DNA of 64,000 bases, taken from contig UQLC01000011.1 of NCBI GenBank assembly GCA_900541795.1, positions 1 through 64,000 of the forward strand, read 5' to 3'. The stretch is from an uncultured Collinsella sp. Its GTDB lineage: Bacteria > Actinomycetota > Coriobacteriia > Coriobacteriales > Coriobacteriaceae. The notes under the pieces were generated by a model. It was given only the letters and a program-made list of their open reading frames with translations, did no database searches and was not told the origin of the DNA. Each line of letters opens with the position of its first letter. The stretch's first letter is position 1. The position numbers were made by a program, and so were the translations under genes. Shown piece by piece: positions 43,121 through 51,744 of the stretch.

Positions 43121-44634
43121 TGGCGCTAAGCTTCGATTCCCTTACCGCCGCCCAGATCGCCGCGGGCGTTGCCGCCGGCGACTTTACCGCTACCGAGGTG
43201 GCCCAGGCCTCCCTTGCCGCCATCGAGGCGCGCGAGGGCGGGGTTCAGGCATTCCTGCAGGTGGCGCCCGAGCTTGCGCTCGAGGCCGCCGCGCGCGTGG
43301 ATGCCGACCGCGCTGCAGGCAAGCCGCTGCCCCCGCTCGCGGGCGTGCCGCTGGCCATCAAGGACAACATGAACCTCGTGGGCACGCGCACTACCTGCGC
43401 TTCCCGCATGCTCGGGAACTACCAGAGCGTCTACACCGCCACCTGCGTCCAGCGCATGCTCGATGCCGGCTGCCTGCCCATGGGCAAGGCCAACATGGAT
43501 GAGTTCGCCTTTGGCAGCTCTACCGAGAGCTCGGCGTTCCACCGCACCAACAACCCCTGGGATACCGAGCGCGTGCCCGGTGGCTCCTCGGGCGGCTCCG
43601 CTGCCGCCGTCGCCGCGGGCGAGGTCGCGCTCTCGCTGGGCTCGGACACCGGCGGCTCCATTCGCCAGCCGGCGTCGCTGTGCGGCGTGGTGGGCTTTAA
43701 GCCCACGTATGGCGCCGTGAGCCGTTACGGCGTGGTTGCCTTTGGCTCGTCGCTCGACCAGGTGGGACCCTTTGGCCGCACGGTCGAGGATGTCGCGCTG
43801 GCCATGAACGCGCTTACCGGCGCGGGTCACGATCCGTACGACTGCACCAGCCAGGATTGCGCCGTCGACTTTACCGAGCATCTCAACGACAGCATCGAGG
43901 GCAAGCGCGTGGGCATCATCCCCGCGTTTATGGAGGCCGAGGGCCTGACGCCCGAGGTCAAGGCCGCTGTTCAGCGCGCCGCCCAGGAGCTGCAGAACCA
44001 AGGCGCCGAGCTGGTCGAGGTCGACCTGCCGCACCTGGACGCCGCCATCGCCGCCTACTACGTCATCGGCCCGGCCGAGGCGTTCTCCAACTTGGCACGT
44101 TTCGATGGCATTCGCTACGGCTATCAGGAGGAGGGCTGCGCCAACCTGTCCGATCAGAGCTCGCTGTCGCGCGCCCACGGCTTTGGCGCCGAGGCCAAGC
44201 GCCGTCAGATGCTCGGCGCCTACCTGCTGAGCTCGGGCGTGTACGACAAGTACTACTACGCTGCGCAAAAGGCCCGCACGCTCATCACGCAGGACTACGA
44301 CGCCGCGTATGCCAAGGTGGACACCATCCTCATGCCCGCCTCGCCGCGCACGGCCTTTAAGTTTGGTGAGATCAGCGACCCCACGCAGATGTACCTCTCC
44401 GACCTGTATACCATCTCGCTCAACATTTGCGGCAACGGTGGCATCTCGGTGCCGCTGGGCCTGGGCGAGGATACTCAGCTGCCCGTTTCTGCCCAGCTGG
44501 TGGGTCCGGCCTTTAAGGACCGTCAGCTGCTCACGTTTGCCCGCGCCCTGGAGCGCGGCTTTGCCGATGCCGCCACGGGTGCGCCCGCGCTTTCCGTCGC
44601 GTCCGATTTTGCCGGGAAGGGAGGCGAGCTGTAA
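43120..44634 (+). CDS. gatA: Asp-tRNA(Asn)/Glu-tRNA(Gln) amidotransferase subunit A
   Basis: The 504-residue amidase-signature protein has the catalytic triad: Lys in LAIKDNMN, the cis-Ser in SDTGGSIRQPA, and the nucleophile-region Ser in GGSSGGSAAAVAAG. It releases ammonia from glutamine for transfer to the misacylated tRNA. It overlaps gatC and gatB by one base at TAATG junctions, so all three are translationally coupled. Confidence 0.96.
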   Translation: MALSFDSLTAAQIAAGVAAGDFTATEVAQASLAAIEAREGGVQAFLQVAPELALEAAARVDADRAAGKPLPPLAGVPLAIKDNMNLVGTRTTCASRMLGNYQSVYTATCVQRMLDAGCLPMGKANMDEFAFGSSTESSAFHRTNNPWDTERVPGGSSGGSAAAVAAGEVALSLGSDTGGSIRQPASLCGVVGFKPTYGAVSRYGVVAFGSSLDQVGPFGRTVEDVALAMNALTGAGHDPYDCTSQDCAVDFTEHLNDSIEGKRVGIIPAFMEAEGLTPEVKAAVQRAAQELQNQGAELVEVDLPHLDAAIAAYYVIGPAEAFSNLARFDGIRYGYQEEGCANLSDQSSLSRAHGFGAEAKRRQMLGAYLLSSGVYDKYYYAAQKARTLITQDYDAAYAKVDTILMPASPRTAFKFGEISDPTQMYLSDLYTISLNICGNGGISVPLGLGEDTQLPVSAQLVGPAFKDRQLLTFARALERGFADAATGAPALSVASDFAGKGGEL

Positions 44635-46310
44635 TGAAGGAGCTTTCCGAGGTCCTGCAGGATTGGGAGGCCGTGATCGGCCTGGAGATCCATACCGAGC
44701 TCACCGCACTCGATACCAAGATGTTCTGCAACTGCAAGCTCAGCCACGATGACGAGCCCAACGCCAACGTCTGCCCGGTGTGCCTGGGCCTGCCCGGCGC
44801 CCTGCCGGTGCCCAACAAGCGCGCCATCGAGAGCATCGTCAAAGCGGGTCTCGCCACCAACTGCGAGATCCAGCGTCACTCGATGTTCTACCGCAAGCAC
44901 TACTTTTATCCCGATATGGCCAAGAACTTCCAGACCACGCAGGGTCCGGTCGCCTTTGCCATGTACGGCCACCTGGACCTGGACGTGACCGGTCGCGGTG
45001 CCGCCGAGCGCCCCGACTGCGCGTTTGGCGAGGCCGAGGCCCAGAGCCTGGCGAGCGCCTCGGCCAACGCCGAGGGCCTGTCCACGTCCATGACGTCGAC
45101 CATGCGCGAGGGCAATCAGCGCGCCGGCCATCTGGCCAGCTACGACGCGTCCAACCTGCAGATGCCCGAGCGTCGCGAGGACGGTTCCTACACGGTGCCC
45201 ATCCGCATTTTGCGCATCCACATGGAGGAGGACGCCGCCAAGATGGTCCACGTGGGCGGTGCCGAGGGCCGCATTACCGCCGCGGCCGAGTCGCTCGTCG
45301 ACTACAACCGCTGCGGCACGCCTTTGATTGAGCTCGTGACCGAGCCCGACCTGCGCACGCCCGAGGAAGCGCGTCTGTTTATGGAAAAGCTCCGTCGCAT
45401 CTTTGTGACGCTGGGCATTTCGGACTGCTCCATGGAGAAGGGCTCCATGCGCTGCGACGGCAACGTGTCGCTGCGCCGCCGCGGCGAGACCAAGCTGGGC
45501 ACCAAGACCGAGCTCAAGAACCTCAACTCGTTCAAGAGCCTGCACGACGGCCTTGTCTACGAGATCTGCCGCCAGGCCGAGGTGCTCGAGGAGGGCGGCA
45601 TCATCTATCAGGAGACCCGTCACTGGGAGCCCAGCCGCAAGCGCACCGTGGTCATGCGCGTCAAGGAAACGGCCGACGACTATCGCCTGTTCCCCGATCC
45701 CGACCTGGCGCCGTTCGATTTGGACGACGAGTTCATCGACCGCTGCCGTGGCGAGATTCCCGAACTGCCCGATGCCAAGCGCGTCCGTTTTGAGGCCGAC
45801 TTTGGCATTAAGACGGCCGACGCCGAGCAGATTGCTGGCGACCCCGAGTTTGCCGACTTCTTTGAGGCCGCTGCTGCCGGTATGGCCGGCAAGGAGGCCC
45901 AGACGGTCGCAAACCTGCTGGTCAACGAGATGATCGCCTACCTTAAGGGTGCGGGCGTGTCGCTCGCCGAGTCCGGCATCGCGCCGGCCCAGGTGGCAGC
46001 CCTTGCCAAGCTGCTGGCGACCGATGCCATCAGCTCCAACCAGGCGCACGAGGTCTTTGAGGCCATGGCCCAGACCGGCGACGACCCCAACAAGATCGTC
46101 GACGAGCGTGGTATGCGTCAGGTGAGCGATGCCGGTGCGCTGCAGCCGATTGTGGACGAGGTGCTGGCTAACTGTGCCGATCAGGCGCAGCAGTACCGCG
46201 ACGGCAACCAGAAGGTCATCGGCTTTTTGGTGGGCCAGTGCATGAAGGCGAGCCGCGGCAAGGGCAACCCGAAGCTCTTCAACGAGTTGCTGAGAACGTC
46301 GCTCTCGTAA
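44634..46310 (+). CDS. gatB: Asp-tRNA(Asn)/Glu-tRNA(Gln) amidotransferase subunit B
   Basis: The 558-residue protein has an N-terminal cradle domain with WEAVIGLEIHTEL and zinc cysteines (CNC, then CPVCLGLPG). The central GTPLIELVTEPDLRTPEEA motif is present, and the C-terminal tail domain (YqeY-like) ends GNPKLFNELLRTSLS. It activates the tRNA-bound Glu or Asp with ATP. It is the last gene of gatCAB. Confidence 0.97.
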   Translation: MKELSEVLQDWEAVIGLEIHTELTALDTKMFCNCKLSHDDEPNANVCPVCLGLPGALPVPNKRAIESIVKAGLATNCEIQRHSMFYRKHYFYPDMAKNFQTTQGPVAFAMYGHLDLDVTGRGAAERPDCAFGEAEAQSLASASANAEGLSTSMTSTMREGNQRAGHLASYDASNLQMPERREDGSYTVPIRILRIHMEEDAAKMVHVGGAEGRITAAAESLVDYNRCGTPLIELVTEPDLRTPEEARLFMEKLRRIFVTLGISDCSMEKGSMRCDGNVSLRRRGETKLGTKTELKNLNSFKSLHDGLVYEICRQAEVLEEGGIIYQETRHWEPSRKRTVVMRVKETADDYRLFPDPDLAPFDLDDEFIDRCRGEIPELPDAKRVRFEADFGIKTADAEQIAGDPEFADFFEAAAAGMAGKEAQTVANLLVNEMIAYLKGAGVSLAESGIAPAQVAALAKLLATDAISSNQAHEVFEAMAQTGDDPNKIVDERGMRQVSDAGALQPIVDEVLANCADQAQQYRDGNQKVIGFLVGQCMKASRGKGNPKLFNELLRTSLS

Positions 46311-46319
46311 GCGGGAAAT

Positions 46320-46450
46320 CGGGAGCCCCGGCAGGGCGGGTGCTTCCTCAAAATTTCGAACAGTCCTGCGCAAGACGAAGGCCACATTAAGTGGCCTTCT
46401 TTGCGTGCGGAACTCATTTTGAGCAAGCACCCGCCCTGCCGGGGCTCCCG
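46320..46450. repeat. Delta-family nested hairpin, copy A
   Basis: Perfect 26-base outer arms (46320-46345 and 46425-46450, starting CGGGAGCCCCGGCAGGGC) enclose a second stem CTCAAAAT/ATTTTGAG. Inside is a conserved core: CAGTCCTG, a hairpin AAGGCCAC-ATTAA-GTGGCCTT (46378-46398), and GTGCGGAACTC. The same core with a different but compensated stem is in copy B at 61717. It lies 10 bases after the gatB stop. Confidence 0.9.
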
Positions 46451-46502
46451 GGTTCCGTGACGACTCGGCCGTTCGGGTCAGGCGGGCTGAATGGAATTTG
46501 GT

Positions 46503-46535
46503 GAATGAGGGCGCCGTTGGCGCCCTCATTCTTTA
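46503..46535 (+). terminator. Terminator hairpin downstream of gatCAB
   Basis: A perfect 13-bp stem GAATGAGGGCGCC and its complement has a 3-base loop, followed by TTTA. Confidence 0.75.
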
Positions 46536-46556
46536 TGGATGTTGAAAAAGAAGGTG

Positions 46557-46722
46557 AATACTTTTCCGCGAAGTGAACGACCTATTTTGGACCTCTGAAA
46601 CATCAACACTTTTCTGGCTCTGTTTCCTGCGGTTTTGTCGAGTTTTTCCTGCGGTTTTGCTGGCGAAAAATGCAGATGTTTCGGGGGTTCGATTTCACTC
46701 GTTCACTTCGCGGAAAAGTATT
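46557..46722. repeat. 24-bp perfect inverted repeat with nested stem
   Basis: The arms 46557-46580 and 46699-46722 are perfect complements (TACTTTTCCGCGAAGTGAAC core). Inside, GAAACATC pairs with GATGTTTC, and TTTCCTGCGGTTTTG is present twice. No gene lies between 46311 and 46960, so this gap is filled by three independent hairpin structures and one promoter. Confidence 0.85.
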
Positions 46723-46844
46723 AGACCTCGATTTGTTGGGTCGGGGGAGGGGGCTTCTTGGATGCCGGGGATGTACATCGCGGCAGGCTGATCGCCAGAA
46801 GCCGGCTGTTCCGCGCCTCAAGATTTCCAAAGAGTTAACCTTTG

Positions 46845-46876
46845 TTGACCTTAATAGTTAGATAAACTAAACTATT
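46845..46876 (+). promoter_or_regulatory. Promoter with DtxR/MntR-like palindrome
   Basis: The -35 is TTGACC (46845-46850), the spacer is 17 bases, and the -10 is TAAACT (46868-46873). An AT-rich inverted repeat AATAGTT...AACTATT (46853-46876) covers the spacer and the -10, where a repressor would block polymerase. Its look resembles DtxR/MntR-type metal boxes, which fits a metal-transport operon downstream; the regulator is not in the window. Confidence 0.6.
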
Positions 46877-46960
46877 TTCCAAAAGTGTGCTCGAGCAAAC
46901 TTATTTGCTCGGGTGCTGAGGCACCGTGCCGCGTCTAATGCGGCAAAAGGGAGAAGCAAC

Positions 46961-47206
46961 ATGAAGAAGTCGACGTTCAATACCCTGCTTGTCGGTGGCG
47001 GTTTTCTGCTTGGCACGGCCGGTATCAAGCTGCTTACCAGCGCTCCGGTCAAGAATGCCTGCGTGCAGGGTATCGCGTGCGGCATGCGCATCAAGAACGG
47101 CTACCAGGACATGGTCGAGCAGGCCAAGGCTAATGTCGACGACATGGTTGCCGAGGCTGCCTACATCACCCAGAGCGAGTCCGCTGCTGACGAGGCAGCC
47201 GAGTAA
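46961..47206 (+). CDS. Small membrane-associated protein upstream of the P-type ATPase
   Basis: The 81-residue protein has an N-terminal hydrophobic segment (TLLVGGGFLLGTAGIKLL), two cysteines (NACVQGIACGM), and an acidic helical tail. It follows AAAAGGGAGAAG. It is 18 bases before the ATPase gene and surely in its operon. Such small partners occur before metal-transporting ATPases in anaerobic Gram-positives. No named family is claimed. Confidence 0.75.
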   Translation: MKKSTFNTLLVGGGFLLGTAGIKLLTSAPVKNACVQGIACGMRIKNGYQDMVEQAKANVDDMVAEAAYITQSESAADEAAE

Positions 47207-47224
47207 CGCTCCCAGGCACAAACT

Positions 47225-49300
47225 ATGAGATTCTCGATTATTAGCGAGATCCCCGGCAGGACCCGTCTTCAATTGGCGGGTCCTGTGCCAGAGAGCGATC
47301 TCGATGCACTTCTTAAGCTCAGCGGCGATATCGACGGCGTGCACAGGGTGCGCGTGTATGGCCGCATTGGCCAGATGGCGCTGGAGTACGACGAGCCACG
47401 CCGCGCGAGCGTGCTCGACGCCTTGGGCGCACTCGATGCTCAAGCTATCGCCGATGCCAAGTCGGGCTACGTGATGCAGCTTGAGCCACGCAAGCACAAA
47501 CTCGTTATGGACCTGGCGACACTCGTCGGTGCCCATTACGCACGTCGCTGGTTCTTGCCCACGCCTCTGCGTGCGGTGTTTGTCGTGGCCGGTTACATGG
47601 CATTTTTGCGCGCTGCCCTTCATGAGCTGGCGCAGCCGCGCCTGACCGTTCCCGTGCTCGACGCTTCGGCCATCGGCATCTCGTTCGTCAAACGCGACGT
47701 CGACACCGCGGGCCAGACAATGTTCCTGCTCAACGTGGGCGAGCTGCTCGAGGACTACACCCGCGCCATGAGCGAAAACGAGCTCATCAACTCGCTGCTC
47801 GATGTGCCCGACAAGGCGCAAAAGGTCGTCGGCGACACCGAGGTAAGCGTTGCCGCCACCGAGCTTGAGCCCGGCGACTTGGTAGCCGTGCGCACCGGCA
47901 TGTCCATTTGCATTGACGGCGTGGTCGAACAGGGGAGCGCCATGGTCAACCAGGCGACCCTGACCGGCGAGCCGCTGGCCGTCGAGCGCAGCGTGGACGA
48001 CGACGTGTTCGCCGGCACCGTCGTGGAAGACGGCGGCATCTTGGTGCGTGTACGCGCCAACACGGCGCAGACCAAACTGCGCTCAATCGTCTCGCTCGTG
48101 CAGACGGCCGATTCGCTCAAGTCCGAGGGCCAGTCGCATATGGAGGACCTCGCCAACAAGATCGTCCCGTGGAACTTCCTGCTTGCGGGCCTGGTCGCGC
48201 TCACTACGCGCAGCCTTATCAAGACCTCGGCGGCGCTGATGGTCGACTACTCGTGCGCGCTCAAGCTCACGGGTTCTGTTGCCGTCATGACTGCCATGAG
48301 CGACGCCGCCAAGATGGGCGTCATGGTCAAGGGCGCGAAGTACTTTGAGTCGTTTGCCAAGGCCGATACCATTGTCTTTGACAAGACCGGTACGCTGACC
48401 GAGGCCCAGCCGCGCCTAGCTTGCGTGCTCACCACCGATGGCTGGAGTGAGGACGAGATTCTGCGCCTTTCCGCTTGCTTGGAGGAGCATTTTCCGCATC
48501 CGGTGGCACGCGCCGTGGTCAATGCGGCGCGCGAGCGCGGGCTCGAGCACCGCGAGCGCCATGCCGCCGTCGAGTACATCGTGGCGCACGGCATCGCTTC
48601 GTCCATCGAAGGGCGTCGCGCCATCATTGGTTCCGCGCACTTTGTATTCGAGGACGAGGGCGCACAGCTCGAATCCGACATCAAGGAGCGCATTGAGTCC
48701 CAGATGCAGGGCCTGTCGCCGCTGTATCTGGCGGTCGACGGCACCGTTGTGGGTGTGCTCGGTATCGAGGACCCGCTCAAGTCCGGGGTCCGCGAGGCCA
48801 TCGCCGACCTGCATGCGTTGGGCGTTAAGCACGTGGTCATGCTCACGGGCGACTCGGAGCGCACAGCCGAGCGCATTGCTCGCGAGGCAGGTGTCGACGA
48901 GTTTAAGGCCGAGCTGCTGCCCGAGGACAAGTACGCGTATGTTGAGCGCATTAAGGGCGAGGGGCGCCACGTTGCCATGGTGGGCGACGGCGTCAACGAT
49001 TCGCCGGCGCTCGGTTTGGCCGACGTGGGGCTGGCCATGGGTGGTGGAAGCGACATCGCCAAGGAGGTCGCCGATATCATCCTGACCGATACAGATCTGG
49101 CCGCAATCGTGCGCCTGCGCCGCATGAGTCAGGGGCTTATCGACCGTCTGTCGAGTTCGTATTCCAAGGTGATGCTCACCAACTCGGCGCTGTTGGCATT
49201 GGGTATTACCGGCATGATCACTCCGCAGACGTCGTCACTGCTGCACAACGGCTCAACGATCGCCTACAGCCTGGGTAACGCAAAGGCGTACCTGCGCTAG
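47225..49300 (+). CDS. P1B-like metal-transporting ATPase with atypical membrane motif
   Basis: The 691-residue P-type ATPase has the actuator TGEP-type loop (TLTGEPLAVE), the phosphorylation site FDKTGTLTE (about 383), the HP locus EHFPHPVARA typical of P1B pumps, and MVGDGVNDSPAL. The metal-site motif in the sixth helix is usually CPC, SPC or NPC; here it is DYSCALKL, with the proline replaced. The N-terminal 90 residues look like a degenerate metal-associated domain without CxxC. The cargo is therefore uncertain; Mn, Fe, Zn or another ion is possible. It is the second gene after a palindromic, probably metal-controlled promoter. Confidence 0.85.
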   Translation: MRFSIISEIPGRTRLQLAGPVPESDLDALLKLSGDIDGVHRVRVYGRIGQMALEYDEPRRASVLDALGALDAQAIADAKSGYVMQLEPRKHKLVMDLATLVGAHYARRWFLPTPLRAVFVVAGYMAFLRAALHELAQPRLTVPVLDASAIGISFVKRDVDTAGQTMFLLNVGELLEDYTRAMSENELINSLLDVPDKAQKVVGDTEVSVAATELEPGDLVAVRTGMSICIDGVVEQGSAMVNQATLTGEPLAVERSVDDDVFAGTVVEDGGILVRVRANTAQTKLRSIVSLVQTADSLKSEGQSHMEDLANKIVPWNFLLAGLVALTTRSLIKTSAALMVDYSCALKLTGSVAVMTAMSDAAKMGVMVKGAKYFESFAKADTIVFDKTGTLTEAQPRLACVLTTDGWSEDEILRLSACLEEHFPHPVARAVVNAARERGLEHRERHAAVEYIVAHGIASSIEGRRAIIGSAHFVFEDEGAQLESDIKERIESQMQGLSPLYLAVDGTVVGVLGIEDPLKSGVREAIADLHALGVKHVVMLTGDSERTAERIAREAGVDEFKAELLPEDKYAYVERIKGEGRHVAMVGDGVNDSPALGLADVGLAMGGGSDIAKEVADIILTDTDLAAIVRLRRMSQGLIDRLSSSYSKVMLTNSALLALGITGMITPQTSSLLHNGSTIAYSLGNAKAYLR

Positions 49301-49319
49301 CGCTTTTACTTAAGTTTTT

Positions 49320-49370
49320 GGCCTGCATTTGGGCGGTGTTGCAGCCGCCAGAATGCAGGCCTTTTGCGTT
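49320..49370 (+). terminator. Terminator of the ATPase operon
   Basis: The stem GGCCTGCATT/AATGCAGGCC encloses an inner GCGG/CCGC stem and is followed by TTTTGCGTTT. Confidence 0.88.
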
Positions 49371-49376
49371 TGACCA

Positions 49377-49407
49377 TGTGCTAGCAGAAATATATAGTTG
49401 TGCTAGC
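49377..49407 (+). promoter_or_regulatory. Possible autoregulatory operator of the toxin-antitoxin pair
   Basis: TGTGCTAGC occurs at 49377-49385 and 49399-49407, a 22-base (two-turn) period, with the palindrome GCTAGC in each and a partial copy ATAGC after. It is placed 32 bases before the antitoxin start. Confidence 0.5.
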
Positions 49408-49438
49408 TTAGATAGCAAAAGTCGAAGGTGAGGTTGAG

Positions 49439-49792
49439 ATGGGTGCTGTTAGCGGCATGGCGCAGGTGAACGTTCGCGTGGATCGCCAGGTCAAGAACCG
49501 TGCCGAGGAGGCGCTGCAGCTTTCGGGCAGGTCACTGCCCGAGCTCATCAAAAAGGTTGTGGTCAAGGTCGCACAGGGTGGCGGGCAGTGTGAGGAAGTG
49601 CTGTCTGCCGTTGATGGTCGGCAACAAACCGTCGCGCACGATACTCCGTTCGCCGCATCATGGGCGGCGGCGGATCAGCTTTACGCGGACCTGGGCATCG
49701 CTCCGTCGCCCGTATCCGACGATCGCGGTTGGGACACAATCTATTCCGAAGCCATGGATGAGCATTATCGCCAAAAGGGGATGATCCAGTGA
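49439..49792 (+). CDS. RelB/DinJ-like antitoxin
   Basis: The 117-residue protein begins with a ribbon-helix-helix segment typical of RelB/DinJ (MAQVNVRVDRQVKNRAEEALQLSGRSLPELIKK). An acidic, probably flexible tail that would cover the toxin follows (DDRGWDTIYSEAMDEHYRQKG). The start could be 49439 or the internal ATG at 49457. The toxin GTG overlaps its stop, as is normal for such pairs. Confidence 0.75.
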   Translation: MGAVSGMAQVNVRVDRQVKNRAEEALQLSGRSLPELIKKVVVKVAQGGGQCEEVLSAVDGRQQTVAHDTPFAASWAAADQLYADLGIAPSPVSDDRGWDTIYSEAMDEHYRQKGMIQ

Positions 49793-50304
49793 GTGGGGCG
49801 CCTCTCAAGATCATGGTAGACGCCAACGTATGGGTTGATTCGTTTTGCGTCGACCATGCCGAGTCGCTTGCCGCGCGTGCGTTTATTGGTCAGGCGACGG
49901 AGACGGGGGCATTGCTGTTCTTTCCGGTGCATATCGCCAAGGACGTGCTGTACGTTGTCCAACACGAACTGAAGCGCAGCGTTCTTGCCAGCGGGGGAGC
50001 GCTCGACGAGGCGTCTGCCCGTGCAATTGGCGATGCGGCGTTGGCGTTTGTTCGGAACATGACCGAAAACGCCACGGCCGTGGGCGCTGATGCATCCGAT
50101 CTGTGGCTAGCCGACAAATATCTGACGCTCCATCGCGATTACGAGGACAACTTGGTGCTCGCCGCGTGCAAGCGCGCACAGGTCGATTACTTGGTGACCA
50201 ACGATCGCAAGCTGCTCGAACATGCCGATCTTGCAGCAAAGACCCCGCGCCAAATGATGCCGATTCTGGCTTTGACCGAACGCGGCGGCGCGGCTATCGG
50301 TTAA
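49789..50304 (+). CDS. PIN-domain toxin (VapC-like)
   Basis: The 171-residue protein has a PIN fold with the acidic residues expected for an RNA-cleaving centre: Asp in IMVDANVWVD, Asp in HRDYEDNLVLAAC, and the late VTNDRKLL. It overlaps the antitoxin gene by 4 bases with a GTG start. It probably cleaves tRNA or other RNA when freed from the antitoxin. A RelB-type antitoxin with a PIN toxin is a mixed pairing. Confidence 0.82.
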   Translation: MSGAPLKIMVDANVWVDSFCVDHAESLAARAFIGQATETGALLFFPVHIAKDVLYVVQHELKRSVLASGGALDEASARAIGDAALAFVRNMTENATAVGADASDLWLADKYLTLHRDYEDNLVLAACKRAQVDYLVTNDRKLLEHADLAAKTPRQMMPILALTERGGAAIG

Positions 50305-50362
50305 CGCGAACTGTTTGCGGGCCTCTTGGACGACGATGCGCCAAGGGGCCCGCGTCTGCTAT

Positions 50363-50797
50363 TTACAAAAGCTCGGCCTTAATGGCGGGACTTTCTGCGA
50401 GCTGCTCGGCTGCCTTTTCGTCAGAGCTGTCGAGTGCTGCCAGGCTGCGGTAGACCCACTCGTTGACCTGGGTGTTCTTGACGCCTGCGGTCTGCATAAG
50501 GGCGCCTACCTCGCGGATTGCTGCGAGCAGATCGGCTTTGGGACCCGCGAGCTCGACCTCGATGTCGTGGTAGGCGGCCACGCCGCGGTTCTCACTCACG
50601 TGGTCGATAAAGCCCTCGACGGTCTCAAGCTGCTGGGCGAGAGCTGCATCATCGTCAGCGTCCAGCGCGACGAGTGCGTTCGATACCGTGAGGGCGGGAT
50701 GTCCACAGGGGACAAAGCCTTCGATGACATCCATGGCTTCGGTAATGGTTGAGCCCAGGCCTGCGAGGGCATTGACGAGTTGCTGCTTGGTATCCAT
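50363..50797 (-). CDS. Hypothetical acidic helical protein
   Basis: The 144-residue protein is acidic and mostly helical (KQQLVNALAGLGSTITEAMD, LAGPKADLLAAIREVGALM). It has no membrane segment, signal or recognised motif. The start follows AAAGGA. It has its own transcript, convergent with the toxin gene. No function is assigned. Confidence 0.75.
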   Translation of the reverse strand: MDTKQQLVNALAGLGSTITEAMDVIEGFVPCGHPALTVSNALVALDADDDAALAQQLETVEGFIDHVSENRGVAAYHDIEVELAGPKADLLAAIREVGALMQTAGVKNTQVNEWVYRSLAALDSSDEKAAEQLAESPAIKAELL

Positions 50798-51036
50798 AAC
50801 GGTCCTTTCGGCGGGTCAATTTTGCTTGGCGAAAATATACGTGACGCGATCGGTAACAAAAGTGCGAAGTGCAGCGCACATTGGGGTCTTCACAGCTCGT
50901 GCATAGAACAGCCGCCTGCTTTCAGAACGTGGTAAGATAACTCATCACAAGCGGGGCTCGCCCCGTATGTTCCTTGAAAAGTCGACGGTTATCGGGTGTT
51001 TGTAGGCCCGATACCATCCAGACTTTCCCGACATTC

Positions 51037-51400
51037 GGGGGCGACTGGTTTCGACACGATAGCTCTGAGAGAGGAAGCAGGCCGAGGTCTCCTCGCCTCG
51101 TTAAACAGGGGTACCGTCAAATTGAATTGACAACAACTCTTCTTTTGAGCCTATGGCTCTCGCTGCTTAGTTTATAGCGGCGCGTCAACCCGGTGATTTC
51201 CCCGACACCGGCGCGACGTCATTTTAGGGGAATGCTCCCGCGCACGTAATCGGTATGGCGCGGGCTAAGACCGAACCGGTTGGGATGCCGCGAGCGTGTC
51301 GCTGCGCGCAAAGCGTCCGAGACTAAACCAGCGACTGAGCTTGGAGATGCCAATCAGGGGGCTTTCGTGGACCGGAGTTCGATTCTCCGCGCCTCCACCA
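51037..51400 (+). ncRNA. ssrA: tmRNA
   Basis: The 5' end GGGGGCGACTGGTTTCGAC and 3' end GGAGTTCGATTCTCCGCGCCTCCACCA-type T-arm and acceptor pair over 7 bases, with CCA encoded. The tag frame reads DNNSSFEPMALAA from 51129 to the TAG at 51168-51170. The molecule is the one-piece type, about 364 nt. It rescues stalled ribosomes and tags the nascent chain for proteolysis. Confidence 0.97.
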
Positions 51401-51409
51401 TAAGTAACA

Positions 51410-51444
51410 GGCAGGTAGATACTTATATCTACCTGCCTTTTTAT
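51410..51444 (+). terminator. Terminator of ssrA
   Basis: A perfect 11-bp stem GGCAGGTAGAT and its complement is followed by TTTTTA. Confidence 0.92.
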
Positions 51445-51519
51445 TTCTAGTCCGTACCGCGGAGAATCGAACTCTGTGCAGGGCGCGTGCGTAAAGAAAA
51501 CGCCTCAGTGACGCAGAGT

Positions 51520-51667
51520 GGGGCGCGCTTTCCCAATGGCGGCCCAGGCGGAAAGTACGTCCCGGAATCCGCGCTCAGAACGGGACGCGCTTTCCCAGCG
51601 GCGGTCCAAGTGGAAAGCGCATCCCGGAATCCCGCCTCAAACTGGGGCACGCTTTCCGCTTCACCTT
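51520..51667. repeat. 62-bp tandem repeat with internal hairpins
   Basis: Units start at 51520, 51582 and 51644 (GGG(A/G)CGCGCTTTCC and the like), giving about 2.4 copies of a 62-base period. Each full unit contains GCGCTTTCC and a complementary GGAAAGNRC about 15 bases later, so each folds as a hairpin. It lies between ssrA and the patatin gene. Confidence 0.8.
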
Positions 51668-51744
51668 CCGCCTCGAAAAACCCATGCGCTCGCCATCCCA
51701 AAACTGGGTAGAAGAAAGCCAAAACGCAATCGCAGGAGGTCAAC

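Noticed and set aside
46874..46960. Metal-sensing riboswitch before the P-type ATPase operon
   Set aside because: Only short hairpins are visible; none of the conserved cores of the yybP-ykoY or czcD motifs could be found.
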